Assembly: GCA_008802785.1 (NCBI GenBank)
Contig: VUYT01000007.1
Coordinates: 682,001 to 746,000, forward strand
Source: Symmetrospora coprosmae
Taxonomy: Eukaryota > Basidiomycota > Cystobasidiomycetes > Symmetrosporaceae
Direction: 5' to 3'
DNA: 64,000 nucleotides
The notes below the pieces were generated by a model. That model worked only from the letters and a program-made list of their open reading frames with translations, was not told where the DNA came from and made no database searches. Position numbers and translations under genes: made by a program. Positions within the stretch are counted from its first letter, which is position 1; each line of letters begins with the position of its first letter. Positions 60,905 through 64,000 of this stretch are shown piece after piece.

Positions 60905-62703
60905 TGGTGTACGCGAGCAGGTGGAGCTGAAGACGAGTCCAGAGGTATTGGTCTAGCGATTTCTAGGAAGTGAGTGTGGGCGGGTGAGTCGAATGGGGCT
61001 GTCGCTGAGAATCTGGCAAGTGTTTGGAAGAGAGGGCACAGCCGAAGGAAAAAGCGTGGAAAGTGTTCAAGAAAGATGAAAGCAGAAAGAAGATACTGAT
61101 GTGACAAGATGAGATGATGAGAGACGGGTGCGAAGGAGAGCTGTTGGCATGCGAACACGAGCACTGCAGGGAGACCCAGCGAGCGTGCTGTTCCAAAGAC
61201 CTCGGCCGTCTTGGTTGGCCTAGACAGGATAGATAGACAGTGTCCCTTCGGAGGCCGTCAATGGCGTCAGGCCGCGTGTGGGCCGCTTTCGAGCCGCTCC
61301 CAGGTGCCCAGGTACGAGCTGCCCGCAGTCAGCCGCGGGGTATCGCGATGCTCGAGTAGACAACTGTGTCAGTGCAGGCATCTCCCATTCGGGCTTGCAC
61401 TGCGCAGCACGGCAGCCAGGCCCAGGTCGTTGCGAGCCCAGCGTCCCAGAATGGACAGGTGCGAACATCACCGTGACGGGCCACGATATCGCGACAAAGG
61501 TAGATTCGGCTGAACAGCAACGTGGACATGATCTCTCGTGGCTGTACGCTAATGCTCTTCGTCTGAATGCGAGCGTGCTGCACTGTGCCTGGCTGCTTTT
61601 GGGTGGGCTTCCGGAAGCGGGAGGTGGCGGCCACGGCTGATATCCGAGGCTGGCTCCAGCTCCAGGACCAGAACGGAAGAGGCAGGCGAGGTTGCTCTCG
61701 AAAGGACACGACGATAAGGGCAATTCAGATTCTTTCGAAGATACGATGGGCAGACGGCACTCGTGCATCACAGGCTAATTGGAGATGTGCCCGTCCGCTG
61801 ATTTCGGATTGCGGCAGATCTGGCAGAATTGGCGAGACGATTTGGGCCGCACGAAACCATCGGGCCCATGTCCACATCTACCACTAAAGGACGTATGATG
61901 GAGCCGTCAGCCAGTCCGAATCTAAGTATGCATCGGTAAAGGGCGCTTGAGAGGCGTGCTGTATGGGTCAGATTTGCCAGAGGCGCGCACGGCCAGAAGT
62001 CGCACATAACGCGGAAGAGCGCAGCCAACATGACACTGGAAACTGCGCTGTAACCCCGCGCATGCTGCACAGCCGAGGAGTTGCGACACTCTCATCACGC
62101 GGGCGTGAGCGATTCGGGAATGAGCGTGCGGGCTCCGAACAGACATGAACCGACTTGGCTCACAATCCGGGACGCTGAGCCTCGCAGCGCATTACGCCGT
62201 AATTGATGCGGATGAATGTGCAGCGAGGTGACAGACGGAGCGTTCTCATTGGGAAGCTCCATGCGAGGTGATCCGCAAGTTCTGACGCCCTCTCCCATAT
62301 TCGCGAACTCACCACGGCCGGACAGCGTGTACACTTCCGAAAGCAGAGAGAGGAGAGAGTTCGACACAGCCCGCTGTAATACATGACTGTACGTTACGAG
62401 CTGCAAGGTAGACGTCACATGCCTGGAACGGGAAGACGAGCCATGCTGTAGTTTGAACGCTAATACGGCGACCACAAGTACCTGACCACAGCTTCGAGCG
62501 AACTACAAAATCTCAGTGTTCGCCTCTTGCTGATCTTCTCTCTTCTCATCTCCCGTCGTATCTATCCTGTCCACCAAACAGTCCCTTAGCCGTTCGTCCT
62601 TTTACGCGCGGTGCTTCGCCAGTTCCCCTGATCCGCACTCGCCAAGCTCCATCAGCTCGACCGATTGAGACTGCACTCAGGACACCTCCACCGTATCGCT
62701 ACC
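60905..62703. other. long gap without a supported gene
   Basis: About 1.8 kb, the longest gap in the window. Open frames of 100-180 codons exist on both strands near 61220-61771 and on the minus strand at 62095-62475, but neither shows a domain, a plausible splice pattern or a recognisable motif. It holds the promoters of the GH5 gene and of the next gene. A noncoding RNA or fast-evolving gene cannot be excluded. Confidence 0.4.
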
Positions 62704-64000
62704 ATGGCTACGCAATTTGCACATCAGCCAGAGAATGTCGCTCGCCCGATCAAGCCTGCTCGATATCTCGCGTCGTGGCGCAAACCCGTCAGCCATGTGA
62801 GTGTTTGTACTATACGCAGAAGATCCACGAAGGCGAGCACAGGGACCTAACCCTTGCTCTCTTTATAACGGAACAAGGAACTGGCAAAGCACCGCTTTCG
62901 GTCCATGTCTACGGACTCGAATATCACGCTCGCCGATCAGGACGATGGTCTGACCTCGTACCCTCTGCCGCTCAAAGTCATCGAAGCCGAAGCCGAGGGT
63001 CACGGACCGCAATTGTCGGCCTTGCAGAATGGGGAGCATCGCCTTCTATCGAAGGACTCCGCCGCCACCCTCAATGGCGAGGACGCCATCAAGAGACCCG
63101 AGCCATCTGCTCTACAGAATACAAGGAATCGGCGGCTACTCTCCAAGGACTCGGCGATGACTCTGGCTGGCGATGACGAGTCTACTCCCTTCCGGGGCCA
63201 CTCGCGCACACCGTCCTCCGGGAGTGCGTTCGAGTATAATTCGGTACGCAGGAAGAGCTCTGTGTCCTTCCTGGTGAGTTTGCACCGCAGATTGTCCAAG
63301 AGTCTTATGTGGCCCGCTCTGACAGACACGGCCTTCTGATCCGTACACAGGACCGGGCTCGATTCCGCAGTACCGACTCGGCGATGACCATCGGCTCCAA
63401 CTCGGACGATGGCTCCCAGGTCCAGTTCACGGATAATTATCCGACTTCGAGGAAGTCCTTCCGAGGTGCTGAGCGGCCCGTCTTCAAGTCCGGCTTCTTC
63501 AGCTCCTTTGGCGAGAACAGGCCTGTGGACGAGGAGGCAGCTATCCCTGCGGAAGAGATCAAGGTCGACCCCATCAAGCGCGTCAGCGACTGGCAGGCAA
63601 AGCAGCAGAAGGCCGTCCCGACCGTCATCACTATTCCTGCGCCCATTATCTCGACTCGCTCCTCCTCCTCCGACACGCAAGTGCAGGTCGATGATCTGCC
63701 TTCTCCAGGCTCGCAGGACTCGGTTGTCCTCGCATCGCCCGATGAGATCACGGCCAACCTCAAGTCGATCGGGTTCCAGAACAGGCTCGAGACGTACATC
63801 CCTGCTCCTGCTGTCGTCCCACAGGCAGTCGAGCTCCTGGAGAAGACATCGGAGCTTCTCGAGACGCTCGGAGCGCAGGCGAGACTTGAGCCCGAAGTGG
63901 CAGTCGTCCGTCTCGAGGAGGAAGTCGGCCCGGCTGTCGTCGCGGAAAAGGCAGAGAAAGAAAACGAAGACGGGCTTCCGAAACCGATCTCCTCAACTGC
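62704..64000 (+). CDS. Ser-rich hypothetical protein, 3' end outside window
   Basis: Exons 62704-62796, 62878-63273 and 63351 to beyond 64000; at least 379 residues, open at the window edge. The N-terminus (RPIKPARYLASWRKPVSH) is basic. Three copies of a short motif follow: LLSKDSAATLNG, LLSKDSAMTLAG and FRSTDSAMTIGS, each with Ser/Thr sites in a similar setting and the first two preceded by SALQN. Later there are KSGFFSSFGENRP, a Val/Ile/Pro-rich part and an acidic, Glu-rich end suggesting helix or coiled coil (ELLEKTSELLETLGAQ). No signal peptide or membrane helix. I do not recognise it. The acceptor of intron 1 ends in AAG. Confidence 0.75.

Noticed and set aside
61220-61771. Overlapping open frames on both strands in the 1.8 kb gap
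   Set aside because: No recognisable motif, no supported splice pattern, and similar length on both strands as expected for chance in GC-rich DNA.

Overview
The window is nuclear DNA of a fungus, most likely a basidiomycete and plausibly a GC-rich, intron-rich yeast-like lineage such as Ustilaginomycotina/Exobasidiomycetes; the exact order cannot be fixed from the sequence alone. Evidence: genes are broken by many short GT-AG introns (mostly 60-140 bases), several exons are tiny (6-21 bases), and the gene set is typical of fungi (Pkc1 and Sch9 type AGC kinases, a fungal NADPH oxidase, Yippee and Ure2-like GST proteins). Exon coordinates were built by hand from splice sites, reading phase and family conservation. 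Nearly all models close to a whole number of codons; that is a consistency check, not transcript proof.

Layout. 0-5 kb: a small unknown minus-strand gene and the TFIIH helicase Rad3/XPD. 5.6-19 kb: Pkc1, then on the minus strand a 1,969-residue low-complexity protein and acetate kinase. 19-25 kb: Sch9-like kinase and branched-chain aminotransferase. 25-31.5 kb: an accessory stretch with three tandem, strongly diverged secreted ten-cysteine proteins, followed by a beta-helix protein with lectin-like C-terminal repeats. 31.7-38 kb: Yippee, a seven-helix membrane protein, a Coa6-like cytochrome oxidase assembly factor divergent from a Ure2-like glutathione transferase. 38-48 kb: a Ser/Pro-rich hypothetical protein, an NADPH oxidase and the ER chaperone BiP/Kar2 (HDEL tail). 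48.8-55.3 kb: a second accessory stretch with two MYND-finger paralogues and, between them, two minus-strand genes built from repeated modules I do not recognise. 55.9-64 kb: UDP-glucose pyrophosphorylase, a secreted GH5 endoglucanase and the 5' part of a Ser-rich protein running off the window.

Most of the window is conserved housekeeping and signalling content: DNA repair/transcription, cell-wall integrity kinase, nutrient kinase, central carbon and amino-acid metabolism, ER folding, ROS production, cell-wall glucan precursor supply. There is no sign that these form one functional cluster. The best candidates for something undescribed are the ten-cysteine secreted trio (25.4-28.9 kb), with conserved intron positions around a tiny CYTTC exon, and the module-repeat pair at 50.1-53.6 kb. 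I saw no transposable element, viral fossil, CRISPR array, tRNA or rRNA that I could support.
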